This document shows positions 1 through 8,600 of a stretch of DNA of 64,000 nt, piece by piece; positions within the stretch are counted from its first letter, which is position 1; each line of letters starts with the position of its first letter. The translations under genes and the position numbers were made by a program. Under the pieces are notes generated by a model. The model worked only from the letters and a program-made list of their open reading frames with translations. It was not told the origin of the DNA and searched no databases. Origin of the DNA: Hymenobacter convexus (lineage in GTDB: Bacteria > Bacteroidota > Bacteroidia > Cytophagales > Hymenobacteraceae); the NCBI RefSeq assembly GCF_030580955.1, contig NZ_JAUQON010000007.1:1-64000 (forward strand), in the 5' to 3' direction.

Positions 1-29
1 ATTCAGAAAAAAAACATCAAGCACAACAG

Positions 30-130
30 CCGCCCGCGCACCCGAAGCATCTCTACTGCAACAGTAAATCTGATTACTTGCGCAGTAGAGATGCTTCGGC
101 TGCGCGGACGCCAGATGAGCATGACGTGCT
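30..130. repeat. Decayed family A hairpin element
   Basis: Inverted repeat with arms CCGAAGCATCTCTACTGC and GCAGTAGAGATGCTTCGG around a loop resembling GTAAAT..ATTAC. The outer arm is broken: the expected GAGCATGACG end lies about 11 bases further out than in intact copies. It lies downstream of the thioesterase gene. It matches the family seen at 15141, 36834, 40620, 56633 and 58369. Confidence 0.75.
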
Positions 131-147
131 CCTTTCTGTAAATCTAA

Positions 148-639
148 CTACTTTCTGAACGCAGCCGGGGCGGGCGCATCGGGCAGAATGGCACCGGGCT
201 TGGGCAGCACCGGGCTTTCCAGGTCGTCATCGCTAAAATACGGCGCCAGCTGCTGCTGGATGCTTTCCGGGATGGGCACGGGCCGACCGGTGGTGGTTTT
301 CACAAACACCATGAGCGTGTGGCCTTCGGTGAGCAGCTCGTGGGCTTCGTTGTAAATCTCGTACTCAAACAGCACCCGCGTGCCTTCGGGCGGCTGGCGC
401 AGCAGCAGGCGCACGGTCAGCAGGTCGTCGTAGCGCGCCGGGCGGCGGAAGCGGGTGCGCAGCTCCCCTACTGGCATGCCCACGCCATCGGCCTCCAGCT
501 CCTTGTAGCTGATGCCGAGCTTGCGAAACGCCTCGGTGCGCGCCACTTCAAAATACGCCGCGTAGTTGCCGTGGTAGACGTAGCCCATCTGGTCGGTTTC
601 GGCGTAGCGCACGCGGATTTGGATGTCGGATTGATACAT
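148..639 (-). CDS. YbgC/FadM-type acyl-CoA thioesterase
   Basis: A 163-residue single hot-dog-fold thioesterase predicted to hydrolyse acyl-CoA thioesters in the cytoplasm. The N-terminal motif YAETDQMGYVYHGNY (residues 12-26) carries the family's catalytic aspartate (D16) followed by the usual VYHGNY segment, as in YbgC and 4-hydroxybenzoyl-CoA thioesterases. Length fits the family plus a Pro/Ala-rich tail of about 20 residues. It starts 4 bases after the stop of the unknown gene at 644-976 and is probably the last gene of an operon led by mltG. The acyl substrate cannot be read from the sequence. Confidence 0.9.
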   Translation of the reverse strand: MYQSDIQIRVRYAETDQMGYVYHGNYAAYFEVARTEAFRKLGISYKELEADGVGMPVGELRTRFRRPARYDDLLTVRLLLRQPPEGTRVLFEYEIYNEAHELLTEGHTLMVFVKTTTGRPVPIPESIQQQLAPYFSDDDLESPVLPKPGAILPDAPAPAAFRK

Positions 640-643
640 GGGC

Positions 644-976
644 TTATATTTCTTCGGTGGAATTTAGGTCGTAGAGGGTAACCAAATCCAACAGGTAATG
701 GCCAATTATTTTCACCAAATGCAAATCGATGACTAGCACCAAAAAAGCATTTTCATCATCTGTAGAAACCGATACGTGTAGGTACTGACCTGATGGGCTC
801 TGATAGACATAGCGGACTATCCCATCTAATAAATTGAAGCCTTCTAAATCCGATTCTGGTACTGCTTCAACATAGGGCCAAATGTCTAGAACAGGCTCCG
901 CAGTTTGCGACACATCCAGCATCGGTGCCGCGAATGTTTCTTGATATTCTTCGTAGCTCAGCTTGTGTGTTTTCAT
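644..976 (-). CDS. Unknown 110-residue protein
   Basis: A small acidic protein of no recognised family, with no signal peptide or clear membrane segment. The C-terminal half is rich in Val, Leu and Ile (for example FLVLVIDLHLVKIIGHYLLD), consistent with a compact alpha/beta domain. Its bases are visibly more AT-rich than the flanking genes, which suggests later acquisition. It sits 13 bases after mltG and 4 bases before the thioesterase, so co-transcription is likely. No function is proposed. Confidence 0.7.
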   Translation of the reverse strand: MKTHKLSYEEYQETFAAPMLDVSQTAEPVLDIWPYVEAVPESDLEGFNLLDGIVRYVYQSPSGQYLHVSVSTDDENAFLVLVIDLHLVKIIGHYLLDLVTLYDLNSTEEI

Positions 977-989
977 AAACGCACGCCGG

Positions 990-2078
990 TTATTTAATAC
1001 CAGCTCTGTTCAGCGCCGCTTGGTAGCGCCGCGCATTGGCAATGTGCTCCGTCTCGTTTGTAGCAAAGGCGTGGTAGCCGCTGAAATCCTCTTTGGCGCA
1101 GAAATACAAGTAATTGTTGCTCTCCGGCTTGAGCACCGCGTCGATGCTGGCGATGCTGGGCAGGTTGATGGGGCCGGGCGGCAGGCCGGCGTACTTATAG
1201 GTGTTGTAGGGCGAGTCCTTTTGCAGGTGCACGTTGAGCACGCGCTTGATGGTGAAGTCGTGGTTGGCGTAGACCACGGTGGGGTCGGCCTGCAGCTTCA
1301 TGCCGCGCTTGAGGCGGTTCAGGTACACGCCGGCGATGCGGGGCCGCTCGTCGGCGTGCTGCTGCTGCTCGGCTTCCACAATGCTGGCCAGGGTGCTCAC
1401 CTGGGCGCGGGTAAGGTGCAGCTTCTCGCGCTCGGCGTCGCGCGCCGGCGTCCAGAATTGCTCATAGGACGTTTTCAGCCGCTGCATCAGGCGCTTGGCC
1501 GAGGTGTTCCAGTACACATCGTAGGTATTCGGGATGAACATGGTGAGCACCGTGGTGGTATCGAAGCCCAGGCTTTTGGTGTAAGCCGGGTCGCGCAGCA
1601 GCGAGTCGAGCCGGGCGGCGGGCACGTCGACCTGGCTGGCGAGCTTGGTCACCAGCTCGTTGCGCAGGCGCACGGTGTTGAAGGTGAGCTTCACCGGCGA
1701 CTGGGCGCCGCTCTTGAGCACGTTGATGAGCTGGCGGTTGGTGAAGCCGTCCTTCAGCTCGTAGTTGCCGGGCTTCACGGCGCCGGGCTTGTCGTACTTC
1801 ATCAGCCGGGCCACGAAGTGCAGCGAGAGCTTGTCGACCACGGCGCCGGTTTTGTCGATGGCATCGAGGGCGGTTTTCCAGGTGGCCCCGCGCGGAATCA
1901 CCACGTAGGTAGGCTTGCCCTTGGTTTCGATGTTGGCGGTGAAGAACACCTGGTAGAAATAATACGAAAAGCACACCAGCGCGAGCGTGAACACGACGCT
2001 GACCACGCCCCAGCGTTTGCGACGTTTGAGGGCATCATCGCGGCGTTCGAGGACGGACTTTTGGGCAGGTTTGGCCAT
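990..2078 (-). CDS. Endolytic peptidoglycan transglycosylase MltG
   Basis: MltG (YceG family) cuts nascent glycan strands and so sets their length. The chosen start gives 362 residues: a short basic cytosolic tail, one membrane segment (about residues 23-47), then a periplasmic YceG domain. The catalytic glutamate is E235 in SIVEAE. Other family blocks are LQADPTVVYA, YNTYKYAGLPPGPINLPS and FSGYHAFATNETEH. An open frame continues upstream but is low-complexity Arg/Gly sequence. The ATG at 2078 places the membrane segment correctly and follows a TACTTTTG box by 32 bases. First gene of the operon with the unknown protein and the thioesterase. Confidence 0.95.
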   Translation of the reverse strand: MAKPAQKSVLERRDDALKRRKRWGVVSVVFTLALVCFSYYFYQVFFTANIETKGKPTYVVIPRGATWKTALDAIDKTGAVVDKLSLHFVARLMKYDKPGAVKPGNYELKDGFTNRQLINVLKSGAQSPVKLTFNTVRLRNELVTKLASQVDVPAARLDSLLRDPAYTKSLGFDTTTVLTMFIPNTYDVYWNTSAKRLMQRLKTSYEQFWTPARDAEREKLHLTRAQVSTLASIVEAEQQQHADERPRIAGVYLNRLKRGMKLQADPTVVYANHDFTIKRVLNVHLQKDSPYNTYKYAGLPPGPINLPSIASIDAVLKPESNNYLYFCAKEDFSGYHAFATNETEHIANARRYQAALNRAGIK

Positions 2079-2110
2079 GGGAAATAAAGCGGATAGCAAA
2101 GGAGCGGGGC

Positions 2111-2118
2111 CAAAAGTA
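2111..2118 (-). promoter_or_regulatory. -7 promoter box of mltG
   Basis: TACTTTTG on the minus strand matches the Bacteroidota -7 consensus TAnnTTTG. The mltG ATG at 2078 is 32 bases downstream. No good TTTG -33 box is visible at the usual spacing. Confidence 0.45.
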
Positions 2119-2282
2119 CGAAGGCCGGCAACCCGGGCGCACACGGCCCGCGTAGTTGTTTCGTTTCGGCTAGGCGTAGTACCTTGCCCGCCTCTTCGGC
2201 ACTGGCCGGCCCCGCGCCGCCGCCGGGAGCTGTCCATTGCCGGCTGCGGCTGGCCCTCACGCATTCAATCATCCCCCACCTC

Positions 2283-2915
2283 ATGCCCGCCACCCTTCTC
2301 CGCATTCACCCCGAAAATCCGCCACAAAACCGTATTCAGCAAGCTGTTGACGTGTTGCGCAAAGGGGGAGTTATCATTTACCCCACCGATACCGTGTACG
2401 GCATCGGCTGCGATGTAACCAATGCCAAGGCCGTGGAACGCGTGTGCCGCATCAAGGGCATCAACCCCGAAAAAGCCAACCTGAGCTTCATCTGCTACGA
2501 CCTGTCGCACATTTCCGACTACGCGCACGGCATCAACACGGCCACGTATAAGGTCATCAAAAAAGCCCTGCCCGGCCCGTTCACTTTCCTGTTCGAAGCC
2601 AGCGCCAACGCCCCCCGCTTCGGCGGCACCAAGCGCAAAACCGTCGGCATCCGTGTGCCCGACAACCAGATTATTCGCCAGCTGGTGAAGGAGTTGGGCA
2701 ACCCCATCGTGAGCACCTCGGTGCGCGAAAGCGAGGAAACCCTCGAAGAATACGTAACCGACCCGGACCTGATTTACGAAAAATACCGCCTGCTGGTGGA
2801 CCTGGTAATTGACGGCGGTTTCGGCGGCAACACCCCCAGCACCATCATCGACTGCACCAACGACGACTTCGAGCTGGTGCGCGAAGGCGCCGGCGACATC
2901 GAGCCATATTTGTAG
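2283..2915 (+). CDS. yciO: YciO-like Sua5/YrdC-domain protein
   Basis: A 210-residue protein filled by one YrdC/Sua5 domain. It resembles E. coli YciO more than TsaC: it begins with RIHPENPPQ, continues GGVIIYPTDTVYGIGC and has KTVGIRVPDN and STSVRE. There is no C-terminal Sua5 domain. YrdC-fold proteins bind RNA and nucleotides, and TsaC/Sua5 make threonylcarbamoyl-AMP for the tRNA t6A modification. Whether this YciO-type member does so is uncertain. The ATG at 2283 was chosen because similarity begins a few residues later. Convergent with the acyltransferase gene, with a strong terminator between. Confidence 0.88.
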   Translation: MPATLLRIHPENPPQNRIQQAVDVLRKGGVIIYPTDTVYGIGCDVTNAKAVERVCRIKGINPEKANLSFICYDLSHISDYAHGINTATYKVIKKALPGPFTFLFEASANAPRFGGTKRKTVGIRVPDNQIIRQLVKELGNPIVSTSVRESEETLEEYVTDPDLIYEKYRLLVDLVIDGGFGGNTPSTIIDCTNDDFELVREGAGDIEPYL

Positions 2916-2930
2916 GCATTGGGCTCCGCC

Positions 2931-3147
2931 TGTCATTGCGAGGCCGCAGGCCGTGGCAACCGAAGGTCAGCGTAGCTAATCCGTTCTGTCAAAACCAGAC
3001 ACTTTCTTTCACCACAAAGCCCCGGCACTGCGCAGTGCCGGGGCTTTGTGCTTTGTTAAATGGGTTGATAGGCTTGTCATTTCTCAGGGCTAGTCGCTGA
3101 GAAATGGACGGATTGCCGCGTTTCGCTACGCTCTGCTCGCAATGACA
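2931..3147. repeat. Family C inverted-repeat element enclosing a terminator
   Basis: Left end TGTCATTGCGAGG at 2931, right end CTCGCAATGACA ending at 3147, with inner matches such as CGGATTGCCGCG. The right arm is nearly identical to the right arm of the copy at 54748-54928. It lies between convergent genes and surrounds the 38-base palindrome at 3013-3050. A small internal dyad (TTTCTCAG/CTGAGAAA) lies near 3080-3103. Confidence 0.7.
3013..3050. terminator. Perfect 38-base palindromic bidirectional terminator
   Basis: Each arm is 19 bases with no mismatch, beginning CACAAAGCCCCGGCACTGC. The A-rich and T-rich outer parts (AAAG/CTTT) suit rho-independent termination on both strands. It sits between the ends of yciO and the acyltransferase gene. 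Confidence 0.85.
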
Positions 3148-3156
3148 AACGACTCT

Positions 3157-4071
3157 CTACCGTTTGTGCTTCCACCGTCGGTGCGTCCACAGATACTGCT
3201 CCGGCGAGGCGCGCATATCCGTTTCCAGCTGCCGGGCAAAGGATTCGGTGACCGGAAAGGTACCGGCCGGCGCCAATTTGGCCACCCGGCCATCGGGGAG
3301 TTCCGTGAACGTGACTTCGTAGTAGCCGCGCCGCACGCGGCGGATGCCCACGTAGAGCACCGCGCAGTCGAGCTGCACGGCCAGCCGGTCGGCGCTGGTG
3401 TAGAAGCTCGTGTCCTGATTCAGAAAATTGGTCCAGTAGGGCTTGTCTTCGGGGCCGGCGGCCTGGTCGGAGAGCAAGCTGAGGGTGTGGCCCTGGCCGC
3501 GGTGGGCCACCAAGTAGCGCAGCGTGGCCAGCATGGGCACGGCATCGGCACCGAGGCGGGTGCGCAGGCGCCGCATGAAGCTCTCGAAGAACAGATTATT
3601 CAACGGCTTATACACACCGGCCGCCCGGCCGGGAAACTCCAGCGCCGCCCCGCTCAGAATCCACTCCCAGTTGCCCATGTGCGAGCCTAGCGACAGCACC
3701 AGCCGCTTCTCATCAAAGTGGCGCGTCATCAACTCAGGATTGGTGAAGCGCATGCGCTGCCGCAACTCCTCGGGCGAAATGGCCGCCAGCTTCAGAATCT
3801 CGACTACTACCTGCGAAAAGTGACGATAGAAAGCCCGGCCCGTGCGCTCAATCTCGGCCGGCATTTTCTCCGGAAAGGAGTTGCGCAGGTTTTCCGTCAC
3901 CACGCGCCAGCGGTAGCGCACCACGTAGGCCAGCAACAGGTAAATCAGCTCCGCAAACACATACAGCACCGCCAGCGGCAGGTGCGCCAGGCCCAGCAGC
4001 AGCCAGCGCAACGGCTCGAAGTACCAGGCATAGGGCCGGCCGGTGCCGGAAGAAGCGCCTTTCGTGGCCAT
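3157..4071 (-). CDS. Lipid A-type (LpxL/HtrB family) acyltransferase
   Basis: A 304-residue inner-membrane acyltransferase of the lysophospholipid/lipid A family, predicted to add a secondary acyl chain to lipid A or a related lipid. An N-terminal hydrophobic anchor covers about residues 21-51. The catalytic HX4E motif is H131-M-G-N-W-E136 in SLGSHMGNWEW. Later blocks include DQAAGP followed by a fatty-acid pocket region. It begins 2 bases after the stop of the secreted protein encoded just upstream, so the two are very likely co-transcribed. Which lipid is modified, and whether it is LpxL or a Bacteroidota-specific branch, cannot be decided here. Confidence 0.9.
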   Translation of the reverse strand: MATKGASSGTGRPYAWYFEPLRWLLLGLAHLPLAVLYVFAELIYLLLAYVVRYRWRVVTENLRNSFPEKMPAEIERTGRAFYRHFSQVVVEILKLAAISPEELRQRMRFTNPELMTRHFDEKRLVLSLGSHMGNWEWILSGAALEFPGRAAGVYKPLNNLFFESFMRRLRTRLGADAVPMLATLRYLVAHRGQGHTLSLLSDQAAGPEDKPYWTNFLNQDTSFYTSADRLAVQLDCAVLYVGIRRVRRGYYEVTFTELPDGRVAKLAPAGTFPVTESFARQLETDMRASPEQYLWTHRRWKHKR

Positions 4072-4073
4072 GC

Positions 4074-4943
4074 CTATTTAGCGGCCGGGGCGCTTACCTG
4101 CCCAAACTCGGCCGAGGCGCGCTGGCCAATGGCGCGGTGCCCTGCGAGCAGCTTCTTGTTGCCGGGGCCGCCATACACCTCAATGAACAGCGTGAACGGC
4201 CCATCGGGCAGCGGCCCCAGTGGCATCTGACCCACGATGGTGGTGGGCCGGCCGCTTTGGGGGGTGAGGTCGGCGTCAGCATCGGCGGCTGAGCCGTCGG
4301 GGGTGGTGAGGTGGTAATGCACGCGCAGGGGCTGGCCCACGGGCGCGTTGTGCAGCTCGGTGTAGAAGAACACGTTATCGGCCCCGCGGCCATAGACGCC
4401 GCCGGCGGCGCGAGTGAGACGGTAGCCGCCGCGGGCGAAATTATCGTCGCCCCCACTCTTGGCGGCCGGGCGCGAGAGCAGCACTACATCCGAGATAAAC
4501 GGGCCGGCCGGCCCTTCCAGCACCAGCGGCTTTTCGACGGTGGTTTCGCCGCCGGCACTGCGGTATTGGTCCTTCACGGTGCCGCGCAGGGTGTATTTGC
4601 CATCGGGCAGCAGGATGCGCTTGAGGAAGCTCTGCGGGTTTTTAATGGCAATGGTGGTGTCATTCAGCACCGGCGGCTTCAGCGTGATGACTTCGTGGTA
4701 GGCGGAAGTGCCATCGGCTTTGAGAATGTCCAGCGTGACCACGGCCGACGATTGGAACGCCTTGGGCGCCCGCTGCCGGTACTGCAGCGACTGGGTGGGT
4801 ACCGTGACGTAGATTTCCACCTCGGCGCCTTTCTCCACCCGGTTCAGGTTGCGGAAGCGGGCCACGTCGAGCAGAATTTGGGGTGGCCCGGCGTGGGCAG
4901 CCAGTGTGGCGAAAGCGACGAGGAGAGTCAGGAAGTAGCGCAT
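4074..4943 (-). CDS. Secreted protein of unknown function
   Basis: A 289-residue protein with a clear signal peptide (MRYFLTLLVAFATLAAHA, cleavage after AHA). The mature part looks all-beta with alternating hydrophobics and repeated Gly/Pro turns, for example VDVARFRNLNRVEKGAEVEIYV-like strands near the N-terminus. I recognise no enzyme motif. It may be a periplasmic or surface beta-sandwich protein. The ATG at 4943 was preferred over an upstream in-frame codon because it starts the signal peptide. A TACTTTTG box ends 4 bases before that ATG. It leads a two-gene operon with the lipid acyltransferase, hinting at an envelope role. Confidence 0.75.
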   Translation of the reverse strand: MRYFLTLLVAFATLAAHAGPPQILLDVARFRNLNRVEKGAEVEIYVTVPTQSLQYRQRAPKAFQSSAVVTLDILKADGTSAYHEVITLKPPVLNDTTIAIKNPQSFLKRILLPDGKYTLRGTVKDQYRSAGGETTVEKPLVLEGPAGPFISDVVLLSRPAAKSGGDDNFARGGYRLTRAAGGVYGRGADNVFFYTELHNAPVGQPLRVHYHLTTPDGSAADADADLTPQSGRPTTIVGQMPLGPLPDGPFTLFIEVYGGPGNKKLLAGHRAIGQRASAEFGQVSAPAAK

Positions 4944-4947
4944 AAGG

Positions 4948-4955
4948 CAAAAGTA
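4948..4955 (-). promoter_or_regulatory. -7 promoter box abutting a start codon
   Basis: TACTTTTG on the minus strand, followed by only four bases (CCTT) and the ATG at 4943. A promoter in the usual position would give a leaderless or almost leaderless mRNA. Confidence 0.45.
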
Positions 4956-4968
4956 CGGTGGGCGTGAT

Positions 4969-5041
4969 GTAGCGTGGACTCTGCGAGTCCGCGCCCGGGC
5001 GAACATCTAAACAATGCGCGGACTCGCAGAGTCCACGCTAC
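4969..5041. repeat. Family D inverted repeat
   Basis: Arms GTAGCGTGGACTCTGCGAG and CTCGCAGAGTCCACGCTAC, extended by further GTCCGCGC/GCGCGGAC pairing, with a short AT-rich loop. The same arms occur at 51670-51743 in a different context, with a decayed version near 43061-43148. It lies in the divergent promoter region between the secreted-protein gene and the metal-efflux operon. Confidence 0.9.
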
Positions 5042-5068
5042 GATTCGTCCTGGCATGACGTTCTGTTC

Positions 5069-5076
5069 TATTTTTG
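5069..5076 (+). promoter_or_regulatory. Candidate -7 box of the metal-efflux operon
   Basis: TATTTTTG fits TAnnTTTG, with the first gene of the efflux operon starting 51 bases downstream at 5128. A family D hairpin lies directly upstream. Confidence 0.45.
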
Positions 5077-5127
5077 TGCCAACAACCCGCCAAACATTTA
5101 CCGCGCCCGCTTCGTTTACCAGCCGCT

Positions 5128-5544
5128 ATGCGCTCTACCGTTGCCTTCATTCTGGGAATTCTGATGCTGCTGGGCAGCTTCGTGCCCGAGAATGACCTGG
5201 GCGAGCTGGCCAAGCTGCCCGAACTGGTGAAGCACTACGAATACCACCACTCGGCAGCCGGCGGCGGGCTGAATTTCGGCCAGTTCATTGCCGAGCATTA
5301 CGGCGCGGGCACCAAGCACTACGCGGGCTGCACCCTCTCGCCCCGCCACCAGCAGGACCACCACAACCTGCCCCTGCGCTCCCACCACGGTTGCGGCACG
5401 GTGAGCTTCGTGGTAGCTTCCGTCACGCGGCTACTTTTTGTAGCCCGGCCGGAAATAGTGGCTGCCCCCGCCTACCGTGCCGCTGCTGCGCCGCGCTACG
5501 CCTTCAGCTTCAGCGCCTCGCTGGGCCAGCCGCCCCGAGCCTAG
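5128..5544 (+). CDS. His-rich small exported protein of the efflux operon
   Basis: A 138-residue protein with an N-terminal signal peptide or anchor (STVAFILGILMLLGSF). The centre is unusually rich in histidine with two cysteines (EYHHSAAGG, KHYAGCTLSPRHQQDHH, SHHGCG), a pattern that could bind Cu, Zn or similar metals. A second hydrophobic stretch (VSFVVASVTRLLFVA) follows. It lies 149 bases upstream of the CusA fusion. Small His-rich proteins in this position are common in Bacteroidota heavy-metal operons, so a periplasmic metal sensor or chaperone is a reasonable inference, not a demonstrated role. The ATG at 5128 starts the hydrophobic segment. Confidence 0.7.
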   Translation: MRSTVAFILGILMLLGSFVPENDLGELAKLPELVKHYEYHHSAAGGGLNFGQFIAEHYGAGTKHYAGCTLSPRHQQDHHNLPLRSHHGCGTVSFVVASVTRLLFVARPEIVAAPAYRAAAAPRYAFSFSASLGQPPRA

Positions 5545-5693
5545 CCCGCCCGCGCCCCCGGACGCAGTGTGCCCGCGCCTAACCAGGTCCCGGCACCAAA
5601 ATCCCGGCCCCTCCCCTCTCTTATTGGATTATCAGCGCCTCCCGGGCCGGCCATTGGCCGCGTCCGGGCCAGGCCATATTGCACCGTATTCGC

Positions 5694-8600
5694 ATGATTT
5701 CGGCGATTATTAATTTCAGCATCCGCAACAAGCTACTGGTGGGTTTGATGCTGGCGGGCCTCATTGCCTGGGGCGTATTTTCGGCCGCCAGCCTGCCGCT
5801 CGACGCCATTCCGGACGTCACCAACAACCAGGTCCAGGTCATCACCCAAAGCCCCGCGCTGGCGGCGCAGGAAGTCGAGCAGCTCATCACCGTGCCGCTC
5901 GAATTGCAGCTGCGCACCATTCCGGGCGTCACGGAAATCCGGTCGATTTCCCGCTTCGGGCTCTCGGTGATTACCGTGGTGTTTGAGGAAGACGTGGACA
6001 CCTACCACACCCGCCAGCTGGTGGCCGAGAAGCTCAAAGTGGCCGAAGCCGACCTCGGCCAAGGCCTGGGCGCGCCGGGCATGGCGCCCATCACCACCGG
6101 CCTGGGCGAGATTTATCAGTACACCATCAAAGTCAAAAAGGGCTACGAAAAGCAGTACGGCCTGGCCCAACTGCGCGAAATCCAGGACTGGCTGGTGAAG
6201 CGCCGCCTGGCCGGCGTGGACGGCGTGGTCGACGTGAGCAGCTTCGGCGGCTACGTGCGCGAGTACGAAGTGAGCGTGGACCCCGCCCGCCTGGCCGGCG
6301 CGGGCGTGAGCATGGCCGAACTCTACGAAGCGCTGCAGGCAAACAACGGCAACGCCGGCGGCAGCTACCTCGAGCGCGGCCCGCGCGCCTTCTTCATTAG
6401 GGGCGAGGGCCGGGCCACGTCGCTGCAGGATATCGGCAACATCGTGGTGAAGCCTGTGGCCCGGCCCGGCCAGGGCGGCGCGCCGCTGCTGGTGCGCGAT
6501 GTGGCGGCCGTGCGCTTCGGTCACGCCGTGCGTTACGGGGCCATGGACCGCGACGGCCTCGGCGAAACTGTGGGCGGCGTAGTGCTCATGCTGAAAGGCG
6601 CCAGTTCCGAAGCCACCATCAAAAACGTGAAGGCCCGGGTGGCCGAAATCCAGCAAACGCTGCCTAAAGGCCTGGAAATTGACCCGTTTCTGGACCGCAC
6701 GAAGCTAGTGGACAAGGCTATTCATACGGTGGTCAAAAACCTGATTGAGGGCGGCGTTATTGTGGTGGTAGTGTTGCTGCTCCTGCTCGGCAACCTGCGG
6801 GCCGGGCTGGTGGTGGCGGGCATGATTCCGCTGTGCATGCTCTTCGCACTGGGCATGATGCGAACCTTCGGCGTATCTGCCAACCTCATGAGCCTGGGCG
6901 CGTTGGACTTCGGTCTCATCGTGGACGGGGCCGTAATTATCGTGGAGGCCGTCATCGCCCACCTGCTGCACGAGCGCCTCAAAGCCGCCCACGAAACCAT
7001 GGACGACATCACCGAGGGCGTCACCAACCGGCTCATGAAATCGGCCCTGTTCGGCCAACTCATCATCCTGATTGTGTACCTGCCCATCCTCTCACTCACC
7101 GGCGTGGAAGGCAAGATGTTTCGGCCCATGGCCCTCACGGTGAGCTTCGCCATTCTCGGGGCCATGATTATGTGCCTGACCTACGTGCCGGCCGTCACGG
7201 CCTGGGCTTTGAAGAAGAATATTAGCGAAAAGCCCAACCTGGCCGACCGCATTGTGGGCTTCCTGCACCGCGGGTACGACCCTATTATTCGGGCGGCGCT
7301 GGGGGCGCGCTGGCTAGTGGTGGGCGTGGCCGTGGGGCTGCTGGCGCTGGGCGGCTTCGTGTTTTCGCGGCTGGGCGGCGAGTTTATTCCGCAGCTCGAC
7401 GAGGGCGACTTTGCCATGAACGTAACGCTCGCGCCGGGCTCTTCTTTGGACGAAAGCATCCTGCTCACGTCTCGGATACAGCGCATTCTGAAAAGCAAAT
7501 TCCCGGAAGTCATTCAGGTGGTGGGCAAAATCGGCACTTCGGAAATCCCCACCGACCCCATGTCGCTGGAAGATTCCGACCAGATGATTATCCTGAAAGA
7601 CCACGCCGACTGGACCAGCGCCCACACCCGCGAGGAGCTGGCCAACAAGATGCAGGCCGCCCTGGCTGGCGTGCCCGGCGTGAGCCTGGAGTTTCAGCAG
7701 CCCATCCAGATGCGGTTCAACGAGCTGATTTCGGGCGTAAAATCGGACGTATCGGTAAAGATTTACGGCGACGACCTCGACGTGCTTAAGGCCAAGGCCG
7801 ACGAGGCCGCCGCGCTCATTCGCCCGCTACAGGGCGTGGGCGACATTAAAGTGGAGCAGATTATCGGCCTGCCGCAGCTGCGCGTGAGCTACGACCGCAC
7901 CAAGCTGGCCCAGTACGGCCTGCGCGTGATGGACCTTAATACGCTGCTGCAAACCGCTTTTGCCGGCCAGACCACCGGCCAGGTGTACGAAGGCGAGCGC
8001 CGCTTCGACCTCGTGCTGCGCCTCGATTCGCTGCATCGCCGCGGCCCCGACGACCTCAACCAGCTCCTCGTCTCGCTGCCCGATGGCAACCAGATTCCCC
8101 TCAGCGAAGTGGCCACCGTGACGCTGAAACCCGCCCCGGCCCAAATCTCGCGCGACGACGCCCGCCGCCGCGTCAACATCGGCGTAAATGTGCGCGGCCG
8201 CGACGTGCAAAGCCTCGTGCAGGACATTCAAAGCAAGCTAAAAACCGGCTTGAGCCTGCCCGCCGGCTACAGCATCGTGTACGGAGGCCAGTTCGAGAAC
8301 CTGAACCACGCCAAGGCCCGCCTGGCTATTGCCGTGCCGGTGTCGTTGGTATTGATTTTCATGCTGTTGTTCCTGGCCTTCCGCTCGGTGAAGGAGGCGC
8401 TGCTGATTTTTACGGGTATTCCGCTGGCGGCCATCGGCGGCGTGCTGGCGCTGGGCCTGCGCGGGATGCCATTCAGTATTTCGGCCGGCGTAGGCTTTAT
8501 CGCCCTGTTCGGCGTGGCGGTACTCAACGGCATAGTGCTGGTCGCCAGCCTGAACGAGCTGGCTACGGCCGGCGTGAAGAAAATCCGCGAGCGGGTGCTG

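Noticed and set aside
1987..2418. Plus-strand frame across the mltG-yciO intergenic region
   Set aside because: It overlaps both genes in the wrong frame, and its residues are Arg/Pro/Ser-rich without pattern.
2283..2915. Calling the gene TsaC/Sua5 of t6A synthesis
   Set aside because: The N-terminus and KTVGIRVPDN region fit YciO better, and the Sua5 C-terminal domain is absent.
5679..5693. TTG start for cusA
   Set aside because: Five codons upstream of a better ATG whose sequence matches RND N-termini.
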